Source of the DNA: Spirodela intermedia
Lineage: Eukaryota; Streptophyta; Magnoliopsida; Alismatales; Araceae
Direction: 5' to 3'
DNA: 64,000 bases
NCBI GenBank assembly: GCA_902729315.2
Contig: LR746268.1
Coordinates: 7,857,501-7,921,500, forward strand
The translations under genes and the position numbers were made by a program. How positions within the stretch are numbered: position 1 is the stretch's first letter; each line of letters opens with the position of its first letter. Positions 22,995 through 35,084 of the stretch are shown here, piece by piece. Under the pieces are notes generated by a model that did not search any database, had not been told where the DNA came from, and was given only the letters and a program-made list of their open reading frames with translations.

Positions 22995-24500
22995 AGTTAC
23001 AATAATCAGATAAAAAATATGAGTTTTGACTTTAAGGACATTCGACCCGAACTGCTTGTGGGCCCAGCTAGTTGGCGGGTCCTTCTCATTTTACTATATT
23101 TTTATTTATATATTTTTTATTTATTTATCTCACACTTAAACAAAAATATAAATCTATTTATCATGAGTTAAGGCTAAAACTATATTATTTATTAATTATT
23201 AATTTATGATAATAAAGACTTAAAAGTGATAACGGTTGAGTTGATTTATGACTAGTAGGTAAAAGAAGAGTCATAGAAAGTTAGAGAGTCATCCGTGAGA
23301 TGATGGAGATAGTGGGACTACAAAAAGAGATCAAAGTCAAATGCTCATGAAGCATAATTATGGTTATTGAATGTGTAAGTAGTTTGAGTGAGTTGCACCA
23401 AAATAAAATGACATGCCAAGGGGGGCACTAGAAGAGGTTAAACATCGTCCAGTAAGAGTTTTGAGGCAAGTGGAGATGGAGATAATGAAGAAGCCATGAA
23501 GGAGGCTATGAAGGTGTAGGTGTTGGTGATAAAATGAAATCAAGGGTCGTTAAAAGCCCCAAAATTAGTTGATGAAAAATATTTAGAATCATGAATTTAC
23601 CAAATTAAAATACTAAAATACATAAGTAATGTGATAAGTTTAAGATCAATTCACAGGAAATGATAGTTAGGCATACTTAGTTACTATTTAATTTGATTGA
23701 TAGATTTAAATTAAATGAGTTCAAAGGAGAGGCAATGGCAAGTAAGAATAATTTTTGTCATCAGAAAAAGGAAAAACAAAAAATCAACAATGTGGACAAT
23801 GCTAGAGAGGTGAACACACATAAAAGACTCATAATGTGGAACCGAAACTGTAAATCACTCCATTTCAAACTTACAAATACTTAACTGATTGATTACACAT
23901 GGAACACATTGAACTTTGATGAACTTACCTCGGTCCTCTATATGTTGCCAAGACTAGGCGCTTTCTTCTTCAAGTAACTTTTCTAAGGATCTACGCTTTG
24001 AATCCACACTTGAATCAACCAAAATGCATCTAAATCTGATGTGCAACCTCAATATTGTTTCATGCAACCTGACTAAATGTTAGGACATTCAAAGTTAAGT
24101 TCTTCTGCCCCTAAACAACGACTTAAATGTGTAAGAATTTTTATGAGAGAATGGGAATACACATGTAGGGCTGTGAATAATTAAATGAAGATATTTTTGT
24201 CTTTTTGGCCACAATAAGATTAGATAAGGGTTAATTTCTTCTCGAATTGATTTGAAGCATTGAATTTGAAGGTCTTGTCGTAGTCATAAGATCTTCCTCA
24301 ATGTTGAGATCCACTACACCCTTGATAAGTATGTTCCATCTGCTATTAATTGTGTAAGCATTTTCGACAGCTTTTGATTTCTTCACTTAACGATGCTGCG
24401 TGTCAGTGTCTCAGTCCATGATTCTGTCACCTCATCTCCACAAATCATATCTCATTTGTCGAAGCATATATCGGTTTCCTAAAAACCATAAAAACATTCG
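22995..24500. repeat. Dispersed repeat family R, copy 1
   Basis: The stretch 23400-24160 matches 33555-34190 in the same orientation (e.g. GTCGATTCACAGG-type block, AACAATGTGGACAATGCTAG). A second match runs from AGATAAAAAATATGAGTTTT. Copy 2 lacks about 140 bp that copy 1 has (about 23870-24020). The right end stops at 24500, exactly where homology between the NPF-B and NPF-C units begins, so this repeat abuts and probably truncated the NPF-B 3' flank. The class is unknown. Confidence 0.65.
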
Positions 24501-24537
24501 AAGTCTGAATTACGAGGGTTAACACTGCAAAACATCT

Positions 24538-26529
24538 TCAGGCAGCGCCGCTCCCCTTCTTTCTCTGCTTGTAGACGAAGGAACGAGCCAAGTAGAGGTA
24601 CAAGAGGAGCTCGACGGAGCTCAGCGCCGCCAAAAACCAGTAGAAGTAGTCGAGGTGGGCACGATTCAGGTTGTCGGAGAACCAGTCCTCCCCCCACCAG
24701 GTGCTCACGTTCTCGATTACCAAGATGAAGAAGCCGCTGATGAAGCTCCCAACGCCGAAGATGCTCAGATAGAGGGCGAAGCCCAAGCTCCTCATCGAGA
24801 CGGGCACCTGGTCGTAGAAGAACTCTTGCAGACCCACCACGGTGAAGACGCTGGAGACCCCGAAGAGGACATACTGAGGAACGAGCCACCACAGGCTCAT
24901 GGGGATGGCGACGCCAGGTAAGTCTACCAGTCCGAGGTCTCTGGCGGTTTGGAGCCTCTTCGTCTCCACCTTGGCGGCGATGGCCACGGCGAAGATTGAG
25001 AGAACCATGCCGACGCCGATCCTCTGGAGCATCGTCAAGCCAGAGGGCCGCCCGGTGAAGGCTCTGGTTATAGGGACGAAGAGGCGGTCGTAGATGGGCA
25101 CGAAGGCTAGGACGGAGAGGTGGATGAAGCTCTGGAGCGCCGCAGGGGGGACGAGGAAGGAGGGGGTGATTCTTCTGTCCATGGTGCTGCCCTGCTTCGT
25201 GAAGAAGGTCGTGGACTGGGCAAGCACAACGGCGTACAGCAAGCAGGTTACCCCGATTGGGAGCAATCTGAGGACCGCTCGAGGACCCTCTGCGACACCC
25301 TCCTCCTCCCCGGCAGACCTGCAGAGTGGGAACCCCATGAGGAATGAGAAGATCATGTTTACATTAGAACAGGCTTTTCCAGGGTCCGGAGGATCCTTAC
25401 CCCCCACGGAGGAGAGCTTCCTTCGCTTCTTCGTGGGGCAGCCCACGCTGGCTGCTCGAGAAATTGCAGTCGGCTCCGGCGAGCTGCGCGAGGGGGTTCT
25501 TGCCGGAGGGAGCGCAGTAGCGGTAGGTCCTCGTACCGGCCAAGAAGAGGACGAGGGAGATCGCCATGGAAGCACAAGGCAGCCCAAATCCGAGTCCCCA
25601 GCCGATGTTGTCCTGGACGTAAGACATCAGCAGCACCGTGAACGCCATGCCACTGGAGACCCCGAAGTGTAGCCAGTTGAAGAAGGAGCCCCTGGACCTG
25701 CACTCTTTTGGGTCGTCGCCGTCGAACTGGTCGACCCCAAAGGCCTGCGTGCAGGCCTTGTGACCGCCCTGCGCGACAGCCACCAGGTACAATGCGGAGA
25801 AGAAGAACGCAATCTGGAATTGGGAGGGGAGGCAGCTCTCCCGGCTGCCGCTGTCGCTGCCGCACTCCGGTGGACGGAGCGACGGCGCCACCGCTGAAGC
25901 CACCAGCATCGCCAGACCCTGCAGGGATGTAGATCATACGGCAGAAGGGTACACCCGATGTACGGTGAGTAAATTCTTCGTCGCGTAAAACCAGTAGCCC
26001 TTCTTTTCAAGGTACAATTAGACGAATTTGTAAGCAATATGGCGAGGATTTGTCAAGGGTCTGACCACAAGACGATTTCGGATGGAGAGCAGGAACGAAC
26101 CAGGACGTAAAGAAGGGAGGATACGACGGTGGTGCGGTAGCGCCCGAGGAAGTAGTCGCCGATGAATCCGCCGAGGAGGGGGAGCATCAGGGACACCCCG
26201 GTCAACGTGTTCATGTTGGCGGCGGCGGAGGCAGTGGACTCCTGGAAGGGTCCCGTCAGGTAGCTGATGAGGTTCATGGAGATGCCGGTGTGGGCGAAAT
26301 TCTCCGACAACTCGGCCCCTTCAGCACAACGGCGGTGGCGGAGATTTTGGTCACTGGTGGTCGCCGTGTCTCACTGAAAAGCGGAGAAAGAAGACGGTGG
26401 CGGGAGGCACTTACCGATGATGAAGGCGGCGGAGGGCCAGCCGCCGGCGGCTCCCCGGGAGAAGATCGGCTGCCCGAGGTGGTCGACGACGCCCTCTATC
26501 GGTAGCGGGGCGTCCTCCTGTGTTTCCAT
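24538..26529 (-). CDS. NPF: NPF-B: NRT1/PTR family transporter, subfamily 5-like, intact
   Basis: Exons 26529-26415, 26318-26101, 25918-25401 and 25318-24538 join in frame to 543 residues. Borders sit at the same places as in NPF-A, E and F. The start is ATG in METQEDAPLPIEG. Seen: AFGVDQFDGDDPKECRSRGS with FFNWLHF, TM7 block [19 protein letters not shown], and C-terminus ending FVYKQRKKGSGAA. It should be a 12-helix plasma- or tonoplast-membrane solute importer; the substrate is unknown. Oddities: TM1 reads E-L-S-E-N instead of ExxE[R/K], and the 82-bp intron between exons 2 and 3 has no stop in the exon-3 frame. Its near twin NPF-C has lost the start codon. No APC8 fragment survives downstream, where repeat family R begins. 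Confidence 0.88.
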
Positions 26530-27321
26530 GGTGAGTCCTCCGGCGGGGGATCTGACCAGTATGTGACGATCAGGTTTCCACGAGGTTTGAGGAGGAACTA
26601 GGAAATCTGTTTATGGTTGTCTGTGCGTGGAGCCCCCACTTGACCATAATGGAGACCCGACTTAAATCACTCACTTCTCTGACAACTTGGGCTCCTGAAG
26701 GATTCCCCAGAGCCTGATGGAGTACCAGGAACGTCGAATAGAGTCTAAAAAATACCACTGCTGACAAACAGATATTTTGTAGTGTGGGCCAGGTCGGGGG
26801 TGGTCCAGTCGGATGATGGGCTGGGGGGAATCTTCCGACTGGATCGCAGGTGTCTGTCTTTTTATTTCCTAATGGACTAAAAACAGATATTTCCTACCGA
26901 ATGGTGTAGAGAGATGTAGCTTCACAGGTGTTTGTCTTTTTATGACTATCTTGATGGATCGGTTGGTACAGTTCTACTGGCCAAGTTTATTATTTTCTTT
27001 ATTTTTTTCATAATATCAAGGTCTAAGGGTGAGAAATTATAGTAATACCATATTTACTATAGTTTTGTAATTATGTCCTCTTATATTTCTTCACCTATAA
27101 GTTTTTTGGATCCCTCAGTTCAGCATAAGTGAATCTGAATAACTGGATCCAATCCACTAGATTTATGTCAATATAAATAAATATAAGAGAATCATCATTT
27201 TAATTATATTTTTCATTTGTATCCTTTACCTTTCTCTCTCCTCTCTCATAAATAAATATCTCTCTTTGTTGCTGCCACCTCTGATGACTAGGGAACCTAT
27301 TCTTCTCTAACAACTACACCA

Positions 27322-27345
27322 TGGTATCATAGTACTCTAGGTGAC
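27322..27345 (+). mobile_element. Retroelement primer-site-like remnant
   Basis: TGGTATCATAGTACTC followed by TAGGTGACC resembles a tRNA-iMet primer site at an LTR edge, preceded by CT-rich LTR-like sequence. The same remnant is at 41480-41503 in the duplicated flank. No paired LTR found. Confidence 0.45.
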
Positions 27346-27460
27346 CTTGTTCCACTCTTATTGTTCATGTAGATGCCACTTCTTGGGCAGATCATCTTAC
27401 TCAAGGAAGAAACCTTTTGTTTGCCCTAATTTATGTAATTCAGTTTTTTTGGTTCTATTT

Positions 27461-27847
27461 TGAATAATTTGTTGTTATCTAGCCACTCTAAAGGTGATCT
27501 TGAACATTTTTATTTCTCTACTTACTGCTTGGAGGTGAGAAAGCATATCTATTCATAGTGAGAATGGTGAATTCTAAATTATTCTATACATGACCCTTAA
27601 TTCTTGATTTGGTTCCATCTTTTGAGGAGATTGGGAGCACGGCATTTACTAGCTGAACAATTTGTTGTTATCTAGCCACTCTAAAGGTGATCTTGAACTT
27701 CTTTATCTCTTTGCTTACTACTTGGAGGTGAGAGAGCATATCTATTCATAGCAGGAATGGTGAATTCTATATTATTCTAGACATGACCCCTTAATTCTTG
27801 CTTTCGTCTCATCTTTTGAGGAGATTGGGAGCATGGCATTTACTAGT
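27461..27847. repeat. Two tandem 193-bp units
   Basis: 27461-27653 and 27654-27847 are direct repeats starting TGAA-AATTTGTTGTTATCTAG and sharing GGTGAGAGAGCATATCTATT. The same pair is at 41619-42005 in the NPF-C flank, so the tandem event came before the segmental duplication. Confidence 0.85.
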
Positions 27848-28151
27848 TGAACACAACATTTATTAGCTTAAATCACTAACTTGACATTTTCAAATTACAT
27901 TTGAAAAAGGACATTATAATTAAGACATGGCTTTAGAGTATCGTGACTTCATAAATCAATAAAAATTACTTATTTTTTAATTACAAAATATATGTGGAAA
28001 AAAGTTAACAAGGCTATTTTCAAGAAATATGATAAGGACTAAGTTTTTCAAGTTATGGTAAAAGCTATGGCTATATCATAAGATAAAAAATTAGTAAGAA
28101 AATATGTTAAATAATTAGAATCCTTATGGTAAGAAAGTGATAAGTACATGT

Positions 28152-31100
28152 TGTTGACAATGAAAAAGAAAATCTGAAAATAGAGGACTACATGTGTCTA
28201 TATAGAAGAGGAGAATAGGAGAGAAAGATAATGGGCCATAATGGGTTGAGAGTCTAATGACACTATTGAATACTCTTTCTCATACTAAAGTATATAAGTT
28301 AAATATGTCTAACTTGGTACATGTGATATCATAAGAGATTTTGACTAATTTTTTTGTGAAAATGTTTGCAAACTGATGAAATGAAGCCACATGAAAAGTA
28401 GAGATGAAATTAGACATAATCTTGTCTTAAATCTAGTAACAGATGATCTCAATATACTTTGTATGCTCATGAAATATGTGGTTACCTCTAGTGTGGCTTA
28501 ATTGTCACAATGCATGAGCATTAGAGAAAGAGAAGATATGTTGAGATATTTGAAAAATGATTGAAGCCATACTATCTCCCGTGTGGTCTCAACCATGGCT
28601 CGATACTTGAACTCCATACTGAAGTAAGACACCACCCTCTATTTTGAGACCATCATGTGATGAGGTTACCTCCGACATATGCGTAGTAACCCATAATAGA
28701 CTTTCGGTCGCCCTTGTCACCTATATATTAGAATAGGCTTTGACATAGAGATGGTTGTATCATTGATCGATGAGCGCTTTTCTTGAGACTCACTTGACGT
28801 ATGTTAGAACTCATAAAGTTTGCTCCTAGTGAACTCGTCGCGGCTCTTATATGAATTGACTCAGAATACAAACCATATACATGATGTTGGGGAGAGTGAC
28901 GGTGAGATATATCAGCTTGTCCAACAATTGTTTGTACCAATTAATGTCTTCAAAGAGTGGAGAAGAAGTGTCTTAAAACTATGGATGGCCTTCTATGAGC
29001 AAAGTCTCCGACTTGCACCTAAGAAGTCTAGTCTCCTAAAGCATGTCGAGAGCATACTTCTATTGGGTCATGGTGAGTTTCTTGTCTTAGTAAGCAAACT
29101 CGATCCCAAAAGAATAACTTAGAGTCCTCAAGTCATGAATACTAAGGTATTGTTACAAAAAAGTTTTGGTAAAATGAATGTCAACCTCATCACTCTTAGT
29201 CACAAGAATGTCGTTGACGTAAATTGCAAAAATGATTAGGCCACTCTTAATTTTTTTTGTGAGTACAATGAGATCCGTAATGCATGACGAGAAGCTAAAT
29301 ATGGTGAGAAGACCACTGAACTTGGCAAACCAGGTGCATGGACTTTGTTTGAGCTTATAAATTGACTTCCACTAGAAACATACCTTAGATGACTCCCCAT
29401 GAACAACATAGTTGCTCCATAAAGATTTATTCTTCGAGATCATCATAGAGAAAGGTGTTAGAAATATCTAATTGGTGGAGAGATTATACTTGATTTACAA
29501 TGAAAGAGAGGAACACTTAGACAAAAGCGAGTTAGACGATGGGGGAGAACATCTCAGTGTAGTTGATGTCATATGCTTAGATAAAGCCAGAAGCAACCAG
29601 ACAAGCCTTGTGATGTGTAATAGGGCCATATGGATGGTATTTGAGTGTGAACACACATTTGTACATGATGATGTTGATGTCTATCAGATAAAGAATTAGT
29701 GTCCAAGTCCCCATAGATATTAAGGCATCCACTTCTGAGTCCATGACCGCCTTTCACTTAGGTACTTGTGTCACCTCAACATGCGAGTAGAGAATCAACT
29801 CGAAGGCCACATAAAAGGCAAAGGTATGAAAAGATGGGGAAATGTGATTGTAGAAAATGATGTGAGAGATGGGGTGTTAGGTACAAACATCAATATCTTT
29901 GTGTAGAGAGATGGGAAGATGAATATCGTCTTGATGAGCACCGGGGACATCAGTGGGAGGCACATGCAGCTTGGTGGAGGAGAGATATGATAAATCTACA
30001 ACCAAAGTAGAGGAGTCCAATAGAGACAAAGAGCCAAGAGGAGAAGTGTTGGTGGAGAGAACAAACTAGAGGGAGCCAAAGGAGACAGATATGCAAGGAC
30101 CACTAAGGAGAGAATGCAAGGTGGAGGAGAGGCGGAAGCTTGAGAAGAAGGGAAGGTAGAGGAGAAGAAGGGAGACTCCTCATGGAAGGTGACATTGGCC
30201 AATGTAACGTAGCGACAGATGTTAGAAAAGTAAACTTGATAGTCATTTATTTGAGAGTAGTCGACAAAAATATATTTGAGAGCACAAGGGATGAGTTTGA
30301 ATAGGAAAAGAGAGTGATCCTAAATGAAGATAGTGGATTCAAAGACCTGAAGAAGAAGGGAAAACATAGGTGAGGTAGTAGGAGGCATTAAAGGAGAATG
30401 ACCCCACTTAGAAGATCGGAGGAAAGTTGATTCTAGAGGTAAGTGATTGTCATGAGAGCGTCAATCTATAAATAATATAACACATTCATCTCAAGAAATA
30501 TGGTGTGAGTGATGTCAAATAGTTGACGATGTTTGCACTTAGTGACACCATTCTATTACAAGGTATAAGGGCAGGTGGTCTGATGGATAATGTTACAATC
30601 AGCACAAAAGGTTGGGAGAGAGGTTTAGACAAATTCAAAGACATTGTCAATGTGAAGAATTTTAGGCATAGTAAAATATTGAGTGACGACCTCTATGATA
30701 AAGTGGGTAACAATAATGACAACTTTGGAGTGGTCGTGTAAGAGGTATACCTAACTCACATAAGTATAGTCATAAATAAGAACAATGTAATATTAGTGGC
30801 CTAAGAGTAAAAGAGTATAACAAAAGACTTTATACATCATAATAGATGAGATCAAAAGGGACAAAAAAGGGAATATCATCACGACTAAGGTAGGAAGAAC
30901 TGTAGTGTTTATCTAACTAACATGATTCACACACAAACTTCTTAAAAGAAAACTATGATAAGGTTTTTTGAAGTTTCTCAAAATAAGATGACCTAATCGT
31001 CAATACTATAAGAGGGAAGAAGTGGCAATAGAATCAACAAAAAGGACCTGAAGGTCAAAAGAGGGTTCAATGGAAATGAGCTCATAGACACTTCGTCTGT

Positions 31101-32155
31101 TCTCATATTCCAAACTAATCCTCTATCTAATGTGTACATCCTAAAAAGTACAATAAAAAGAAAAAATAGTAAGAATACAATTAAGGTTATGAAGAATGAT
31201 GCTAATCAAACGAAGGCTCACATGAAAGTCAAGAACGTAGAGGACTTACTAGAGGGAAAGGTTAGGAGTGACGAGAATAGTGCCACAACCTTTGATCAGA
31301 CAAGTCTAATCATCGGCAATGGTGATGGAGGGATGGGAAGGGGTAGGTTGATATGAAGATAAAAGGGATGAAGTGCCAATCATATAAGTGGAGAGGCCCC
31401 CTAGTCGATAATTCATAGTGATGAAGAGAAAGTAAGGAAAGTATGTGTACTTGATGTGGAGGGAGCTAGAAGCGAGGTAAGGTAGTAGAAGAAGAGGTGC
31501 TACTAAGACTATAGAGATTGATGTAATAGTGAAATGCGTCATACTCCACAGATGTCAAGTTGATGTTGAAAGTTGGGGACATGGGGAAAAGTTTACCAAA
31601 TTGCTTCCAATATTTGTTAGCCTTGTAGTTCTACTTGCCGCAATAGGGACATGGGGGGAAGGAGTTGTGACTCTTCTCACGTGGAGAGGATGATTGTCCT
31701 CAAAGTGGGAAGATGGGCCATCATCCCAAGCCCAAGGAGTAGCGACAATGTAGTTGAGGAAGTCACGTCACCTATGGAGGAAGGTGGAGAGGACAAGGAT
31801 GTACTAGTCATGACCCAAAGTGCTGGATAGAAGATGGAGACGATACTAAGTACCTGACCACTGGAGAGAATGAAACCATAGATTTGGGATGTGGTGGAAG
31901 GATGAAGTCCACTAAGGCACACACCAACATATAACTCCTAGCAATAACGCTAGAGCATCAAGAGGTATAAGGTGAGAGGTTTATAATTTTCACCTCTTAA
32001 ATGAGGGCATGCATGTGACTGTAGTGTGATTGGAGAGAGAGATCACCCTACTTACAATTGAGGAGAGACTCAAAGTTCTCCACCACTCGACTGATGTTTG
32101 TCCGGTTGACGTGCATTGTTTTCAAATTGTCCCATAGAAGGTTGATGTGACTTAG
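28152..32155 (-). mobile_element. Decayed Ty1/copia retrotransposon
   Basis: Read on the minus strand, domains follow copia order. A gag zinc knuckle (CPYCGK...NYKANKYWK) lies near 31630-31660. An integrase-end motif (ALKYIFVGYS then VTFHEESPFFS) lies at about 30150-30290. Reverse transcriptase lies at 29100-29750 (VFTLKYHP, CLVASGF, LHQLDISNTFLY, IYVNDILVT). RNase H lies at 28300-28540 (HCDN, then STFHVASFHQFANIFTKKL). Stops and frameshifts occur throughout. The 3' LTR is 28152 to about 28273 and resembles the TRIM LTR at 19836 (ATAGTG start, GACTCTCA-CCCA, TGTCAACA end). No 5' LTR or primer site was found, so the 5' end is truncated. Confidence 0.85.
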
Positions 32156-32394
32156 TCGTTATATAATAAATCACGTAAATTTAAAATTTATAAAACTAGA
32201 AAATATGAAATTTTAAATATTTAGAAGTATTTTTGAATAAATATATCAATTATAATTTAATAAAACTTACAAAAATAATGATACTTTTTCCAGTCGATCA
32301 TAGGGATGTAATATAATATCTAATAATTATTTATATATTTTTTAAAATAATATTATTTTTATGGTTTTTATACTAGGAAATAAATTTTTTTTTT

Positions 32395-33320
32395 ACAATT
32401 TATAAAAAAGGAAAATAAGGGTGCAGACGTCAAGATGACTTGAGTGCTTGGCAAACACGAATTAGAAGAAAATAGAGTTTCGTCTAACGATTCTTGAGTA
32501 AGTAATTATAGACGATTTAATTGATCAAATTAAGATTTGTAAAAGTCAAAAGAATTGTAATTGAATGAAGTATATCTTGGTAAATTTAAATCACACAAAT
32601 TATCATTAAATAAAGTGAAAATTAAGTTGAAAGCAAGAAAAAAGAGTTCCAATATTGTGACGGCGATACGTCAGTGATGCACTAGAATCTTGAGTGTTTG
32701 AGAAGATCGTCGTGTAATGTCCATAGCCTTGAAGGTTCTTCTTAGACAAAGACGATGTGAGCAATCTCTAAATCTCTTTGCAAAGTCTAGAGATCAATAA
32801 AATGAGTTGTCGAATCGTCTTAAGTGGCTATCACTTAATAGAGTGAAAAAACAACAATTTTACGACTCTCCGGCGGCTGTCACTAGATAGAGAGGAGCTA
32901 GATGGAGGTGGGGTGCATGTCAGGAAGCTTCATCCTTAGGTCCACATAGTAAGAGAAGGTTCTTCATCGCATCTAATATGCTCTCAAGAGGTGGTGACTC
33001 ATCTCTCGACGGATCGTCCTCTTCTCGGTGACGGCTTATTCATCAATTAATTAGAGATGCTTTAATCGATAGATTTGTGATCCTTTTATCGTGAATTGTT
33101 CAACAATTTTAGTAACAATGCTTAACGAATCATGTTGACGAGATTTTTGTCGATGATCCAATGATTCTGGTGGCTTAATCCTTCATTGGTGATCTACAAG
33201 AAAGTCGTGATGACCAGATAAAAAATATGAGTTTTGGCTCTAAGAGAATTTGAACCTACGCCAATTGTCGACCCTTTTAAGGAAAGTTTTAATGTGAGTT
33301 TAGTCCCACATTGCTTGTGC
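32395..33320. repeat. Inverted copy of the repeat at the right edge
   Basis: Reverse complement of this stretch aligns, diverged, to 62890-64000. Shared landmarks are GGTGCAGACGTCA near 32420 (TGACGTCTGCACCC reversed) with TGTCTGCACCC near 63865, and TTAGATGCAATGAAGAACCT near 63340 with its complement near 32960. Class unknown; an old element with two copies in opposite orientation. Confidence 0.7.
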
Positions 33321-34410
33321 GTTGAAGTTTCTTGCAAATATATAGTAATATTATATTTTCAATCAAGTCCCTTTCTCGTGCATATACAACCACTCTTTGC
33401 CCCATAGTCAGTTGGTCACTGGTGATGTGGAAGGGGAGTGGTGCACGAGCTCTTATCAATCCTAGCCGCTCGAGGCTCTACTTTCATTTCCTCCCCAACT
33501 GCACTTTCGACCTGCTTGCAGGCTCAACTAGTAGGTAGGTGCACGAGTTTCACCATAATAGAGTGGCGTGCCAAAGGGGGCACTAGAAGAGGTTAAACAT
33601 TGTCTAGTAGGAGTTCTAAGGCAAGTGGGGATGGAGACGATGTAGAAGCCTTGAAGGAGGCTATGAAGGTGTAGGTGCCGGTGATAAAATGAAATAAAGG
33701 GTCATTGAAATCCCAAAAATTAGTTGATGAAAAATATTTAGAATCATGAATTTACCAATTTAAAATACTAAAATAGGTAAGTAATGTGGTAAGTTTGAGG
33801 TCGATTCACAGGGAATGATAATTAGGCATACTTAGTTACTATTTAATTTGATTGATAGATTTAAATTAAATGAGTTCAAAGGAGAGACAATGGCAAGTGA
33901 GAATAATTTTTGTCGTCAGAAAAAGGAAAAACAAAAAATCAACAATGTGGACAATGCTAGAGAGGTGAACACACATAAAAGACTTGTAATGCGGAACCGA
34001 AACTATAAATCACTCTATTTCAAACCTAAAAATACTTTGAATCCACGCTTGATATGGAACCTCAATATTGTTTCATGCAAGCTGACAAAATGTTAGGACA
34101 TTCAAAGTTAAGTACTTCTACCCCTAAATAGTGACTTAAATGTGTAAGGATTTATATGAGAGAATGGGAATACACATGTAGGGCTGTGATTAAATGAAGG
34201 TATTTCTATCTTTTTGGCCACAATAAGAACATACAAGTATTTTTGACAGCTTTTGATATTTTCATTTTATGATGTTTTTGACAGCTTTTTCAGCTATTTT
34301 GACAGTATTTTTGACAGCTATCAATATGTTCCTTAAATGTGTAAGTAATTTTGACAGCTTTTGACAGTTTTTTTGACAGCCATTCATTTTGATTTTTTCC
34401 TAAAAACTAT
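33320..34410. repeat. Dispersed repeat family R, copy 2
   Basis: 33555-34190 matches 23400-24160 in direct orientation, with an internal deletion near 34035 relative to copy 1. Short open frames (for example 33848-34096) are copied along with it and have no known domain. Confidence 0.65.
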
Positions 34411-34480
34411 AAAAACATACTAAAAATTCTTGAAATTCTATGATATTAATAAAAAATCAATTTTGACAGTGAAACTTAAA
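34226..34480. repeat. TTTTGACAGC short-motif cluster
   Basis: The motif TTTTTGACAGCTTTT, or TTTGACAG alone, occurs about eight times in 250 bp. Only one related motif (TTCGACAGCTTTTGAT) is at the matching place of copy 1, near 24362, so the cluster expanded in this copy. Confidence 0.65.
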
Positions 34481-34559
34481 AGAAAAATTCCAAAAAATCT
34501 CTAGAATATTAAACTTCATGAAATACTCAAAGAAATAATAAAAATTTATTTTTTAATAT

Positions 34560-35084
34560 GATAGCATGCGCCTTTCGGGTCATAATCAATATGTTATGAG
34601 TCGAGGGAGCACGGATGGTGCCGGAATGACACGGGGAGGTCGCGGCTTGGAGACGGGTACCACCTGAGAGGGATGCGCCGGGCGGGCACAAGGAGGTCGC
34701 GGCCTGAAGGTGGGTGCGGGCCGAGAGGGCGTACCGGGATGGCATGTGAGGGCGCCGGCCAAGGGCGCACAGCCGACGATGAAGACCTCAGGGTGTGGCC
34801 GGAGGGAGGTCGCGATAGTGGCGGAGACCACAGTGGTGGTGACGGGGAGGCCACGGCAACATCGGCCGAAAGGCCGCAGCAATGACAATGTGGCGGCCGG
34901 CGGCGGCCTGGAGAGGAGTGGAAGTGGAGGCGCATCGGTGAGGGGTGGTGGCGAAGGAGGGCTGCTGCAAAGACTGGTGGCCACCAAGGACAAGGGTGCC
35001 AACGAGAGGAATGGCACTAGGAGGCGGGCGTCGTTGAGAGGAGAAGGGTGCGACGGCGAGGAGGCGGACGACGGCACCCTATAT
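34560..35084. repeat. GC-rich block beside gypsy fragment
   Basis: Strongly GC-rich DNA in AT-rich surroundings. Its right part shares AGAGGAGAAGGGTGCGACGG with the GC-rich repeat near 22600. Open frames on both strands have biased composition (Arg/Gly, Pro/Ser) and no recognised domain. Confidence 0.5.

Larger units (their letters stand above)
24500..27970. repeat. Segmental duplication, NPF-B copy
   Basis: About 3.5 kb nearly identical to 38546-42128 (offset 14,045 bp across the coding part). It holds all of NPF-B and about 1.4 kb of its upstream flank. The main structural difference is about 116 bp present at 41057-41172 and absent here at about 27014. The very high similarity marks a recent event. 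Confidence 0.9.

Noticed and set aside
23693-23884. 63-codon frame also present at 33848-34096
   Set aside because: Conserved only because it lies in dispersed repeat R; no known domain and the two copies diverge in length.
25094-25672. 192-codon plus-strand frame over NPF-B (and its twin at 39139-39717)
   Set aside because: Antisense of the transporter exons; conserved only because the two copies are nearly identical.
27461-27847. Possible CRISPR-like or satellite array
   Set aside because: Only two 193-bp units with no spacers; a simple tandem duplication in a eukaryotic genome.
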